Assembly (NCBI GenBank): GCA_030645475.1
Contig: JAUSMA010000009.1
Location: forward strand, 23,952-87,951
Direction of reading: 5' to 3'
Origin: Nitrospirota bacterium
Lineage (GTDB): Bacteria; Nitrospirota; Nitrospiria; Nitrospirales; Nitrospiraceae
Length of the DNA stretch: 64,000 nt
The notes under the pieces were generated by a model, which made no database searches, was not told the origin of the DNA, and saw nothing but the letters and a program-made list of their open reading frames with translations. Both the position numbers and the translations under genes were made by a program. Below are positions 18,048-25,702 of the stretch, piece after piece (the first letter of the stretch is position 1; the number at the start of each line of letters is the position of its first letter).

Positions 18048-19000
18048 GTCGACTCGTGCGGCAGGCTGCTGGGTCCTGTCTGTTGGGCGACGAGCTGCGC
18101 GGTATAGACCGCATCCGGTCCAGGGCCGCCGTCATGTTCGCCTTCGTCGTACGATAAGAGGCGGAGATTGGACGTGAGCCGGAGCAATTCGTTATGGGCC
18201 AGGCAAAATTCCCAGCGGCGCGGATGGCGATGGCGCAAATAGTTGTCGATGGTGAAGGTTTCGTAGATCAAGACCCCGCTGGGTTTCAGCGATTCGAGGA
18301 GCGCGGGAAACAACGCGCGATGGAGATAGAAGAAGACGAGGATGACGTCGTAGGTCTGTGCCGGAAACTCGGGACGTTCATCCGTCGTTCGCTCAAGGTC
18401 CACCGTTCGGACTGTAAGGTTCGTGAGGCCCCGCTGTTTGGCCGTGGCTGCGAGCTGGGCCATGGCCTGCTCATCGCGGTCCATCGCATCGACCTGAAAA
18501 CCCTGTGAGGCGAGAAAGAGCGAGTGGCGTCCGGACCCGGCCGCGACGTCGAGCGCCTTACCCTTCGGTAAGCGGTGGAGTTGCTGTGCAAGAAACCGGG
18601 CCGGAGTGGGTCCCACATCCTGAATCCGATGAGCCTGGCGAGATCGTTCGAGTCGCACACCGACCGAACCGGTGACATGCTCCAGCGGAGGGGCCAGTTT
18701 TCTCACCCAGATCTTCGCCCGTTCGACGGGAAACTCGGCAAAGAGCATGGTGAGGAGCCGTTCCGAAAACGTTTCCAGCAGGGCGCAGTCCTGCGTCGCG
18801 GCGATTTCAACGATCCGATCAGCCACCTCCGCATAGTCGACCGCTTGGCGGATATCATCTGACGCCGCAGCCGACTCAGTCCGGCATTCCAGTTCCAGGT
18901 CCACAGCCAAGGGCTGAGGCCGTCGGCGCTCCTCCGGCGTCACGCCGCAGCGCCCCTGAAACTCCAATCGTTCGATAATGATTTTTCCTGCCATGGTCAC
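18044..19000 (-). CDS. Fusion: FolB dihydroneopterin aldolase + SAM methyltransferase
   Basis: 318 aa from a GTG (an ATG sits two codons later). Residues ~5-118 are dihydroneopterin aldolase: GRCGVTPEERRRPQPLAVDLEL with the conserved Glu, VDYAEVADRIVEIA, ALLETFSERLL, and the catalytic-type Lys in WVRKLAPP. Residues ~135-318 are a class I methyltransferase: motif I ALDVAAGSGRHSLFLA, VDAMDRDEQAM, and VFFYLHRALFPALLESLKPSGVLIYETF, resembling TehB-like enzymes. FolB acts in folate synthesis; the methyltransferase substrate is unknown. I know of no common FolB fusion of this type. There is no stop or frameshift at the junction. Confidence 0.88.
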   Translation of the reverse strand: MTMAGKIIIERLEFQGRCGVTPEERRRPQPLAVDLELECRTESAAASDDIRQAVDYAEVADRIVEIAATQDCALLETFSERLLTMLFAEFPVERAKIWVRKLAPPLEHVTGSVGVRLERSRQAHRIQDVGPTPARFLAQQLHRLPKGKALDVAAGSGRHSLFLASQGFQVDAMDRDEQAMAQLAATAKQRGLTNLTVRTVDLERTTDERPEFPAQTYDVILVFFYLHRALFPALLESLKPSGVLIYETFTIDNYLRHRHPRRWEFCLAHNELLRLTSNLRLLSYDEGEHDGGPGPDAVYTAQLVAQQTGPSSLPHEST

Positions 19001-19293
19001 ACGACGGCAATCGTGCCTTCAATGCTGAACCCTGTTTTCGAGACCGTGACCGGTGAGGCGCCGGCTTCCTTCAGTTTCTCTCCCAGGCCGGATGAGGCGA
19101 GCGACTGCTGCAGGCCTTCGGCTGTTTGCCCGAGGAGAAAGTCGAGCCCGAGGACCGCGTAGTGGAGCGGGTGGCCATGCGGCCCATCGACTCGGAAGAC
19201 CTGTGCGCGACTGGTACCTTCCTCGAAATCGGTGATGTGATGTTTGGGAAACTGCCCGCGCAGGTAGAGGCGAATCACATCAAATTTAGCCAT
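18997..19293 (-). CDS. Hypothetical protein, 98 aa
   Basis: Not recognised. The frame extends to 19329, but the ATG at 19293 (MAKFDVIRLYLRG) gives a compact domain start. Small soluble alpha/beta-looking protein with hydrophobic strands FDVIRLYLRG, HYAVLGLDFLL and a Gly-ending SIEGTIAVV. The stop overlaps the GTG of the FolB fusion gene by 3 bases, so it heads the operon folB-MT/PHP. Confidence 0.65.
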   Translation of the reverse strand: MAKFDVIRLYLRGQFPKHHITDFEEGTSRAQVFRVDGPHGHPLHYAVLGLDFLLGQTAEGLQQSLASSGLGEKLKEAGASPVTVSKTGFSIEGTIAVV

Positions 19294-19775
19294 ATTGCTC
19301 ACGAGAGTTCCTTCTGTCGTTCGCCGCACATCTTATTCAGTGCGCCATTCGTGGGATGCTGAAAACGATCCCCAACTTCGTTCTCGGATCGAAATAATCC
19401 TCAACGGGGACCCGGCCGCCTCACCACTCGGCGGCGCGCACAAACGTGGTGCTCCTTATTCGTCGCACCGTGCGCCCCAGTGGGTACGCCTCCGGTACTT
19501 TCGTCGGCTGCGGCCTTGCTGGACGGCCTTTTTGAGGATCCTTCCAGCGCGAGTTTCCCGTTCAACGCCCAGGATGAGGATCAGGTTGCGCATTATACGC
19601 TTGCGATCTCCTTAAAGTCAGGAGGGCAAACGAGATTCTGGAGCCCTAAAAGACCCTCGTTCGTTAAGCGTGAAGCGTATTTCGTTTCAGATCAGACTCA
19701 TCGAAAGGACCAACGCCGAGAGGAGGAGCGCGCGGGGAAATGTTGGATTACAAGACCCGACCCCAATTTTTCTTG
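19294..19775. other. Intergenic stretch holding an extended family A repeat
   Basis: No gene supported. The first 250 bases are the enlarged family A copy. Behind it is a 16-base word (cgtgaagcgtatttcg at 19669) that recurs at 17118 and 45048, then AT-richer sequence leading into the HEPN gene stop. Confidence 0.6.
19353..19542 (+). repeat. Family A repeat, copy 2 (enlarged)
   Basis: Begins gggatgctgaaaacgatcc and ends cggcctttttgaggatcc, like the other copies, but is about 190 bp. It carries roughly 65 extra bases between the left half and the gggtacgcctccgg right half, including a gccgcc...ggcggc inverted segment. It is the most divergent copy and the only one not placed directly behind a gene in the same direction. 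Confidence 0.65.
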
Positions 19776-20444
19776 TTAGCTGTTTTGCGACTTCTTGCAT
19801 GTGTGCAGAAGATCCAATAGATAATCGAGATCGTTGATATTCTCCGGTTCCAGGACGAAAAGCTGTCCATCATATGCAACGGAGTATCGGTTAATGACTT
19901 CGGATATAACCGCGATCACCTTTCCAAGATCATCCCATGTGGGAGCCTCTTTCGCCATGCGCTCTCGGTCGAAAAAATACTCCTTGTCGAAATGTGCATA
20001 AAATTTGTCCCGTAGAGTCGTGAAGCTTTGAAGGCAGCCAAGGCTTTGGATATATTTTCGGTCTCTGTTAATCGTTTCGAGAGTAATAGGATCCCGGTTG
20101 AGCATCCGATGGCCGTCTGGATAGTTTTTGCGATGCTTGAGCTGTTCTATTGCGAGGATATTCCTATTATGCTCGATAAACATGAGGAAATTGAAAATAC
20201 CACGTTCCCCTCTCTCATCGAACAGTTTATCCGCCCAAAGGATAATAGCTGAACGCAAAGCGTCAGTCGCCACCTGGAAGAAAGCTGGCGCAATGTTCAT
20301 CTCCTCAAGTCGATCAACTCTGCGCTCATAGAGCCTGCGAAACAGGTTGACGAAGCTTGCCAAGCAACTGGCTTCGTACACCAAGTAGCGGCGATATTCC
20401 TCGAATTTCTTTTCCGTCTCAGGGTTGGGTGGAGAAATAGACAT
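19776..20444 (-). CDS. HEPN-domain protein, AbiU2-like
   Basis: About 222 aa from the ATG at 20444 (frame open to 20477). Resembles the AbiU2-like HEPN family linked to phage abortive infection: helices FRRLYERRVDRLEEMNIAPAF-type, IILWADKLFD, then the HEPN ribonuclease-type signature R-x5-H in LRDKFYAHFDKEYF. Base composition looks AT-richer than the flanking chromosome, suggesting transfer. No partner toxin or abortive-infection gene is recognised next to it. Role inferred from family only. Confidence 0.6.
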   Translation of the reverse strand: MSISPPNPETEKKFEEYRRYLVYEASCLASFVNLFRRLYERRVDRLEEMNIAPAFFQVATDALRSAIILWADKLFDERGERGIFNFLMFIEHNRNILAIEQLKHRKNYPDGHRMLNRDPITLETINRDRKYIQSLGCLQSFTTLRDKFYAHFDKEYFFDRERMAKEAPTWDDLGKVIAVISEVINRYSVAYDGQLFVLEPENINDLDYLLDLLHTCKKSQNS

Positions 20445-20551
20445 CCGATCACTTGATTGATAGCGATGCGTTTGCAAGTCACACTAGAAGTAGAGTGGGG
20501 GGCATTGCGGCGGACTCACTGTTTGTCCGATGAAGTCTTAAGCCATAGATT

Positions 20552-21031
20552 TCATTCTTCCGGCCAGTCTGTTTCACCTGGAGGAAGGAGTTTCCCTGCG
20601 GCTGCTCGGCGCGCTCTCCATTTGCTTTTCATCTCGTTTAGGGCTTCTGCTGTGATTGTATCAACTGTCATTGGGCCCATGAGTTGAAGCCAGTCCTTAA
20701 TAAGAGCCTCTCGATTCTCTGACTTAGATAGCTCGACGAGGGTTTGAGTCAAACTTGTGAACGCTGGCAGGTCATGGAGAAAGGCGAAGCTCACTATGTC
20801 ACGTGCGAACTCAGGACTAGAAGGCCAGCGGAGGCTGACTCCCCCATCTTTTCCGAGGACCACTACACACGTCGGCTTGAGGAGTTGGGCGAGACCTCCT
20901 GACTCTTCGGGATCGTGGAGGTGAAACTCAATAAGCCCTGCGATTTTACCCGCGATCACATGGTCACTCGGAGGGGGGTTGATCTCTTCTTGTTTTGGGC
21001 TTTTACCTGTGAGCCATGACAGAAATCCCAT
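20552..21031 (-). CDS. Hypothetical protein in an accessory pocket, 159 aa
   Basis: Not recognised. Soluble protein with a short amphipathic start (MGFLSWLTGKS) and a polar middle; the tail is basic then acidic (SKWRARRAAAGK...DWPEE). The ATG has ggag at good spacing. AT-richer than the chromosome around it and divergent from nothing obvious; it lies behind the B-type hairpins and ahead of the AbiU2-like gene on the same strand, so the two may have arrived together. Confidence 0.6.
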   Translation of the reverse strand: MGFLSWLTGKSPKQEEINPPPSDHVIAGKIAGLIEFHLHDPEESGGLAQLLKPTCVVVLGKDGGVSLRWPSSPEFARDIVSFAFLHDLPAFTSLTQTLVELSKSENREALIKDWLQLMGPMTVDTITAEALNEMKSKWRARRAAAGKLLPPGETDWPEE

Positions 21032-21197
21032 CAGAATACTCCTAACCAGTAAGTCTGCTGCAGCTTACCCGTGCAGCATAGCAAGGCAGCCTCAGCAATC
21101 TGTTGCAGACAAGTCTACTGCAAAGTCCAATGCTTATCTACGGCGTGCCATTACAGAATGAGTCCTTCCAGGCCCGCTCGTTATCCCTTTCTCGGAT

Positions 21198-21290
21198 GGG
21201 CGGCTTCCAGTGATCCTCCACTGCGCGCATGCAACGAGGGCCTTCTGAGGCCGCGCGTTGCGCGAGCACAGAGGATTGCTGGAGCCGCCC
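21198..21290 (-). repeat. Family B hairpin, copy 1a
   Basis: Arms gggcggcttccagtgatcct and its near complement aggattgctggagccgccc enclose a core with cactgcgcgcatgcaacgag and cgttgcgcgagcacag, the reverse-strand form of the family core. The arms are complementary over about 20 bp with one or two mismatches and share no sequence with the outer arms of the other copies. Confidence 0.8.
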
Positions 21291-21342
21291 TTCCTCTTTC
21301 ATTCCCATGTTTTCGAGTCTCTCTTCCACTTTCCCGCTCAGC

Positions 21343-21437
21343 AGGGTGGCCTGGAATGGTCCCTCACCGCGCGCATTGAACGAGCACTGTTTCATCGTGC
21401 GCGTTCAGCGAGCGAAAGGGACCATCCAGGCCGCCCT
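21343..21437 (-). repeat. Family B hairpin, copy 1b
   Basis: Arms agggtggcctggaatggtcc and ggaccatccaggccgccct pair over about 20 bp; the core in reverse strand reads gctcgctga, gcacgat, gtgctc, tcaatgcgcgc in that order, as in the other copies. Located just before the moa promoter. Confidence 0.82.
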
Positions 21438-21446
21438 GCCCCTCTA

Positions 21447-21476
21447 TTGACTGCCCTTTCCACCGGCCCCTATAAT
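21447..21476 (+). promoter_or_regulatory. Sigma-70 promoter of the moa operon
   Basis: TTGACT, 18 bases, then a perfect TATAAT, about 40 bases before the moaC start codon. No riboswitch-like fold was evident in the short leader. Confidence 0.65.
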
Positions 21477-21518
21477 CCCCGCCAGGATTGAGTCGTAACG
21501 CGCTGATTTAGCTAAAAG

Positions 21519-22013
21519 ATGGCAGAATTTACGCACTTCAACGAGTCAGGCCGGGCGCGGATGGTCGACGTCAGCGCCAAACACTCGACTGAGCGGGTCG
21601 CCACGGCTCAGGCTACCGTTTTCCTACTTCCAGAAACCCTTGAAAAGATTCAACGAGGCAAGATCGCCAAGGGCGATGTCCTATCCGTGGCGCAGGTTGC
21701 CGGCGTGATGGGGGCCAAGCGGACCCCTGACCTCATCCCCATGTGCCATCCATTGCTGATCACCAGCGTCGATATCTCCTTCAAAGAAGCATCCCAGCCG
21801 AACCAAGCAGGCCTCTGTGCCATCAGCATCTTCGCCACGGTGAAAACCACGGGGCAAACAGGGGTCGAGATGGAAGCGATGACGGCGGCCACAGTGGCGG
21901 CCTTGACCATCTATGATATGTGCAAGGCGGTCGATCGCGGGATGAGTTTCAGTGACGTGTGCCTGCTTTCCAAATCAGGGGGAAAGTCCGGCACGTATAC
22001 GAGGCCAGGCTGA
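21519..22013 (+). CDS. moaC: Cyclic pyranopterin monophosphate synthase
   Basis: Second enzyme of molybdenum cofactor synthesis, acting after MoaA to give cyclic pyranopterin monophosphate. Full length at 164 aa. Signature segments: FTHFNESGRARMVDVS at the start, KRTPDLIPMCHPLLIT with active-site His, TGVEMEAMTAATVAALTIYDMCKAVD, and a closing KSGGKSGTY. First of three consecutive moa genes, 6 bases before the moaD-moaE fusion. The Shine-Dalgarno is weak. Confidence 0.96.
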   Translation: MAEFTHFNESGRARMVDVSAKHSTERVATAQATVFLLPETLEKIQRGKIAKGDVLSVAQVAGVMGAKRTPDLIPMCHPLLITSVDISFKEASQPNQAGLCAISIFATVKTTGQTGVEMEAMTAATVAALTIYDMCKAVDRGMSFSDVCLLSKSGGKSGTYTRPG

Positions 22014-22019
22014 GCCATC

Positions 22020-22715
22020 ATGGTCACGATTAAGCTATTCGGTATGACGAAGCTGCTAGCAGGGAACCAAGGCTCTCTCTCTCTGGCCTTGGCGGATGGA
22101 CGACGAGTGAAAGATTTGGTTGAGCTTCTCGATGGCGGGTATCCGCAGATCGGGGAGTTGATTCATAAGAAGAAGGTCCTGGTGTCGGTCAATCAGGAGA
22201 TTGCCCACGAGGAGACTGAAATCAAAGACGGCGACGAAATCGCATTGTTGCCGCCATTCGCAGGTGGGGCAGGCATGGAACCGATAGATGAGAACCAGCT
22301 CGTTCGGGTGCAGCGGGAGAACTTCTCCATCGATCGAGAGCTCGATCGGGTCAAGAGCCGATCGAAGCGGATCGGGGGGATCGCGACGTTTCTGGGGATT
22401 GCCCGGGATCGTTCCAAAGGGCGGGATGTCGATAGCATTACCTTCGAACATTACGAAGGGATGGCGGAGAAGAAGCTGCGCGAGATTCGCGAGCGGGGGC
22501 TGAAAGATTTCGACATCCTGGAGCTCCTGATCATTCACCGATATGGCGAGATCACGATCGGCGAAAATATCGTGTTGATCATTGCCGGTGCCGAGCATCG
22601 GGCCGAGGCGTTTCGTGCCTGCGAATGGGCGATCAGTGAATTGAAACAGATTACTCCGATCTGGAAGCTTGAACATACGCCGGAAGGCGAAGTCTGGGTT
22701 GAGGAACATCCGTAG
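22020..22715 (+). CDS. moaX: MoaD-MoaE fusion (MoaX-type molybdopterin synthase)
   Basis: Both subunits of molybdopterin synthase in one chain of 231 aa. Residues 1-83 are the ubiquitin-like sulfur carrier MoaD, ending LPPFAGG with Gly82-Gly83. From ~Met86 follows MoaE with RIGGIATFLGIARD, FEHYEGMAEKKL, IHRYGEITIGENIVLI and WKLEHTPEGEVWVE, including the active-site lysine region. The terminal glycine must be thiocarboxylated, so the chain presumably has to be cut after Gly83, as described for M. tuberculosis MoaX. No separate moaD or moaE is seen nearby. Confidence 0.93.
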   Translation: MVTIKLFGMTKLLAGNQGSLSLALADGRRVKDLVELLDGGYPQIGELIHKKKVLVSVNQEIAHEETEIKDGDEIALLPPFAGGAGMEPIDENQLVRVQRENFSIDRELDRVKSRSKRIGGIATFLGIARDRSKGRDVDSITFEHYEGMAEKKLREIRERGLKDFDILELLIIHRYGEITIGENIVLIIAGAEHRAEAFRACEWAISELKQITPIWKLEHTPEGEVWVEEHP

Positions 22716-22741
22716 CCGTGACGAGTGATGTGTGATCTGTG

Positions 22742-23827
22742 ATGGGTGACGAATCGAATATGACGATGCCGACGCCTGACGATGCCTCTCATTTTGTCGC
22801 TGCCGATACGTACGGTCGGCCGCTCCGTAGTTTGCGGCTATCCGTCACGGATCGCTGTAACCTCCGCTGCAAGTATTGCATGCCGGAAGAGGACTATGTC
22901 TGGCTGCCGCGCGAGGATGTGCTGACCCACGAGGAAATGGCGACGCTGACGGGTTATTTTACCGACCTCGGCGTGGATCGCGTGCGGCTGACCGGGGGAG
23001 AGCCGCTGCTGCGGCGTGATTTGCCCCGGCTGATTCGTCTCTTAGTCCAGAACCGGCGGGTGATGGATATTGCGTTGACGACGAACGGCATTCTGCTGGC
23101 GGACCAGGCTGAAGCATTGTTTGACGCAGGGCTGCACCGCGTGACGGTCAGCCTCGATACGCTCAGGCCGGAACGGTTTCGTCAGCTGACCCGCCGCGAT
23201 GAGTATGCGCGCGTCATGGAAGGGATTGAGTCCGTGGCGCGCGCGGGCTTCACCGGGCTGAAGCTCGATACGGTCGCGATTCGAGGTTTCAACGACGATG
23301 AGTTGGTCGCGCTGATCGAGTTCGGCAAGCGCGTGCAGGCGGAAGTGCGGTTCATCGAATATATGGACGTCGGCGGGGCGAATGAATGGTCGCAACAGAA
23401 AGTGTTGTCCCGCGCTGCGATGCTCGCGTTGCTGACGGCGCATTATGGGACGATCGAGCCGATGCCGGAGCGGGGGGCTGCGCCGGCGCAGCGGTTTCAG
23501 TTGCCGGATGGCGCAACCTTCGGGATCATCCCGTCGACGACCACGCCGTTTTGTGCGACCTGCGATCGCAGCCGGGTCACCGCCGACGGCATGTGGTACC
23601 GCTGTCTATACGCGACGGCGGGAACGGATTTGCGGAAGCCGCTCCGCGTTGGGGCGTCCGCAGATGAGATGCGAGCGGTGATTCGTGCCGGCTGGGAAGG
23701 CCGCCGCGACCGGGGCGCAGAGGACCGCAAGGCGCTGGAGCGGGATGGGTTGCGTGTCGGGGGGCTCATTGGTATTGAGAAGCTCCGCGAAGATCCCCAT
23801 CTTGAAATGCATGCCCGCGGCGGTTGA
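22742..23827 (+). CDS. moaA: GTP 3',8-cyclase (radical SAM)
   Basis: First enzyme of molybdenum cofactor synthesis; rearranges GTP with two 4Fe-4S clusters. N-terminal SAM cluster motif CNLRCKYCMPE, C-terminal cluster cysteines in CATCDRSRV and the later CLYA. The essential C-terminal Gly-Gly is present (HARGG end). About 361 aa. A GTG one codon earlier and an ATG at 22760 are alternative starts; the family core starts at YGRPLRSLRLSVTD, so they do not matter for function. Gene order moaC-moaX-moaA on one strand. Confidence 0.95.
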   Translation: MGDESNMTMPTPDDASHFVAADTYGRPLRSLRLSVTDRCNLRCKYCMPEEDYVWLPREDVLTHEEMATLTGYFTDLGVDRVRLTGGEPLLRRDLPRLIRLLVQNRRVMDIALTTNGILLADQAEALFDAGLHRVTVSLDTLRPERFRQLTRRDEYARVMEGIESVARAGFTGLKLDTVAIRGFNDDELVALIEFGKRVQAEVRFIEYMDVGGANEWSQQKVLSRAAMLALLTAHYGTIEPMPERGAAPAQRFQLPDGATFGIIPSTTTPFCATCDRSRVTADGMWYRCLYATAGTDLRKPLRVGASADEMRAVIRAGWEGRRDRGAEDRKALERDGLRVGGLIGIEKLREDPHLEMHARGG

Positions 23828-23880
23828 CGTCCCACCTGGCTGCCGACCTAAGCCACAAGAGCAGACCTTGTCGATGGTTC

Positions 23881-24588
23881 ATGCTGGATACTGAATTCCT
23901 CACAATCTTAGGACTCGGGTTTGTACTGGGGCTTCGTCATGCCTTGGACTCAGACCATTTAGCGGCTGTCTCTACGGTGCTGGCGCAGCGGCCCTCGTTG
24001 CGCGCGTCCGGCATGATTGGATTCAGCTGGGGGCTAGGCCATACGGTGGTCTTGTTACTGGTCGGGGCAGTCGTGTTGGTGCTTCGCATGCCGATTCCTG
24101 AACCTGTCGCCGAAGCGGCCGAGTTCGGCGTCGGTGCGATGCTCGTGCTGCTCGGCGGCATGCTCGGGATGCGGTTGGTTCGGGAGCGCTGGCATGTGCA
24201 TACACACGACCATGACGGTGCGCCGCATGTGCATTTGCATAGTCATGCATTGGTCGAGGATCACGGGCATGGACATTGGTGGCGCGACTCCGTTCGGCCA
24301 TTCTGTATCGGCATGGCCCATGGTCTCGCCGGGTCGGCAGCATTGTTGCTGATCGTGCTGTCGTCCGCCCGGTCGGTGCCGGAAGGGCTCATCTATATTG
24401 CGGTATTCGGGGTTGGTTCGATCCTGGGTATGATGTTGGTCGGGATCGTCGTGAGCCTTCCTGTGTTGTGGTCGCTGAACCTCGGACGTCCCGTATTTCT
24501 CGCGGTGCAGGGGCTGGCGAGTCTTGGGAGTGTGGCCGTTGGACTCGCCCTGATGTTCCAGATCGCCTTCGGCGGTCAACGCTTCTGA
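23881..24588 (+). CDS. NicO-type nickel/cobalt (UreH-like) membrane transporter
   Basis: Integral membrane protein of about 235 aa with some six hydrophobic segments. The first holds HALDSDHL, the HX4DH metal-transport signature of the NiCoT/NicO group. A cytoplasmic or periplasmic loop at ~100-125 is very His-rich (HVHTHDHDGAPHVHLHSH), a typical metal-binding loop. The frame overlaps the moaA stop upstream, but the ATG at 23881 matches the family start (LGLGFVLGLRHALD follows). Substrate Ni or Co is inferred; no urease or hydrogenase gene is near. Confidence 0.88.
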   Translation: MLDTEFLTILGLGFVLGLRHALDSDHLAAVSTVLAQRPSLRASGMIGFSWGLGHTVVLLLVGAVVLVLRMPIPEPVAEAAEFGVGAMLVLLGGMLGMRLVRERWHVHTHDHDGAPHVHLHSHALVEDHGHGHWWRDSVRPFCIGMAHGLAGSAALLLIVLSSARSVPEGLIYIAVFGVGSILGMMLVGIVVSLPVLWSLNLGRPVFLAVQGLASLGSVAVGLALMFQIAFGGQRF

Positions 24589-24696
24589 CTCCCGCGTCGT
24601 CACGGTCATCGATGGGAAATCTACGTGCGTCATATGGGCGGCTATGGTATTCTGCCGTCCTCTTCGTGCGTCGTTGGTATATTGTAAGTGAGACGA

Positions 24697-24770
24697 GCGA
24701 GACTGGCGGGAAAAGCGCGACTCGCAACGATGACACTTCCGACCTGTCCCGCTTTTCGCGCAAGTCTCGC
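24697..24770. repeat. Inverted repeat upstream of accD
   Basis: Arms of 21 bp (24697-24717, gcgagactggcgggaaaagcg; 24750-24770) match as inverted repeats in 19 of 21 positions around a 32-base loop. It lies 40 bases before accD; it may be a terminator of the upstream genes, a regulatory hairpin, or another repeat-family member. Confidence 0.7.
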
Positions 24771-24810
24771 GCGAATAACGAGTCCCGCTTGCGACTAAGA
24801 GGAGCGCGTT

Positions 24811-25647
24811 ATGGCCTGGTTTAAAAAACAGAAAACGACTGAGGCTGAAGCCCCGAAACGATCCAAGCTTTCGGAGGGCATGTGGCTCAAGTGCAATCAT
24901 TGCCGGGAGATCGTCTATCGTAAAGAGGTCGAACGGAACAATAAGGTCTGCCCGAAGTGTGATTACCATTTTCCCATCTCCGTCTTGGAGCGCATTGCAC
25001 TCTTGGTCGACTTCGGCACGTTCAAGGAATGGGATGCGGAACTCGGTCCCCTGGACCCCCTGAGCTTTCACGACACGAAGTCGTACAAGGATCGGGTGAA
25101 GGCGCACCAGGAGAAGACCGGCCGCAAAGATGCCATGGTGATCGGCGAGGGGATGATGAACGGCCGCCGGGTGGTGCTCTGTGTATTCGACTTCAGTTTT
25201 ATGGGCGGCAGCATGGGGTCGGTGGTCGGTGAAAAAATTTGCCGCGCGATCGATCGCGCGCTGGAGACCCGGTTGCCGGTGATCTTGGTCACTACCTCCG
25301 GAGGCGCCAGGATGCAAGAGGGGATTCTCTCCCTGATGCAGATGGCCAAGACCTCTGCCGCGGTTGCCAAACTGGGCGAGGCGAAACTGCCATTTATTTG
25401 TTTGTTAGCCGATCCCACGTTCGGAGGTGTCACCGCGAGCGTCGCCATGTTGGGCGATGTGATTCTCGCCGAACCGAAAGCGCTGATCGGCTTTGCCGGG
25501 CCCCGCGTCATCGAGCAGACTATCAAACAGCAGCTGCCGGATCAGTTTCAGCGCGCAGAGTTTCTGCTCGAGCATGGCATGATCGATATGATCGTGGAGC
25601 GCAAGCAACTGAAAGAAACCTTAAGTACGCTCGTGGCCCACTTTTAA
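24811..25647 (+). CDS. accD: Acetyl-CoA carboxylase carboxyltransferase beta subunit
   Basis: Transfers the carboxyl group from biotin to acetyl-CoA with AccA. N-terminal zinc finger with four cysteines (CNHCREIV and [10 protein letters not shown]), then the crotonase-like domain with the oxyanion-hole segment [18 protein letters not shown] and [13 protein letters not shown]. 278 aa, full length. accA is not in the window. folC follows on the same strand about 55 bases later, a common accD-folC arrangement. Confidence 0.97.
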   Translation: MAWFKKQKTTEAEAPKRSKLSEGMWLKCNHCREIVYRKEVERNNKVCPKCDYHFPISVLERIALLVDFGTFKEWDAELGPLDPLSFHDTKSYKDRVKAHQEKTGRKDAMVIGEGMMNGRRVVLCVFDFSFMGGSMGSVVGEKICRAIDRALETRLPVILVTTSGGARMQEGILSLMQMAKTSAAVAKLGEAKLPFICLLADPTFGGVTASVAMLGDVILAEPKALIGFAGPRVIEQTIKQQLPDQFQRAEFLLEHGMIDMIVERKQLKETLSTLVAHF

Positions 25648-25702
25648 GCCTGGTTGCCCTATGACGCATCCGGGCTAACCTCCCATCCTGCCTGATCACA
25701 CC

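Larger units (their letters stand above)
21032..21518. other. Intergenic stretch with two family B hairpins and the moa promoter
   Basis: No gene. Holds repeats of a ctgctgcag-type word at 21.05-21.13 kb, two family B hairpins (21198-21290 and 21343-21437) and the promoter of the moa operon. Confidence 0.65.

Noticed and set aside
21198..21437. CRISPR array or integron attC sites as explanation of the B hairpins
   Set aside because: No regular repeat-spacer spacing; the conserved part is in the loop, not at the ends as in attC sites, and no cas or integrase gene is in the window.
21447..21518. Molybdenum-cofactor riboswitch in the moaC leader
   Set aside because: The leader from the predicted promoter is only about 35 bases long, too short for that RNA.
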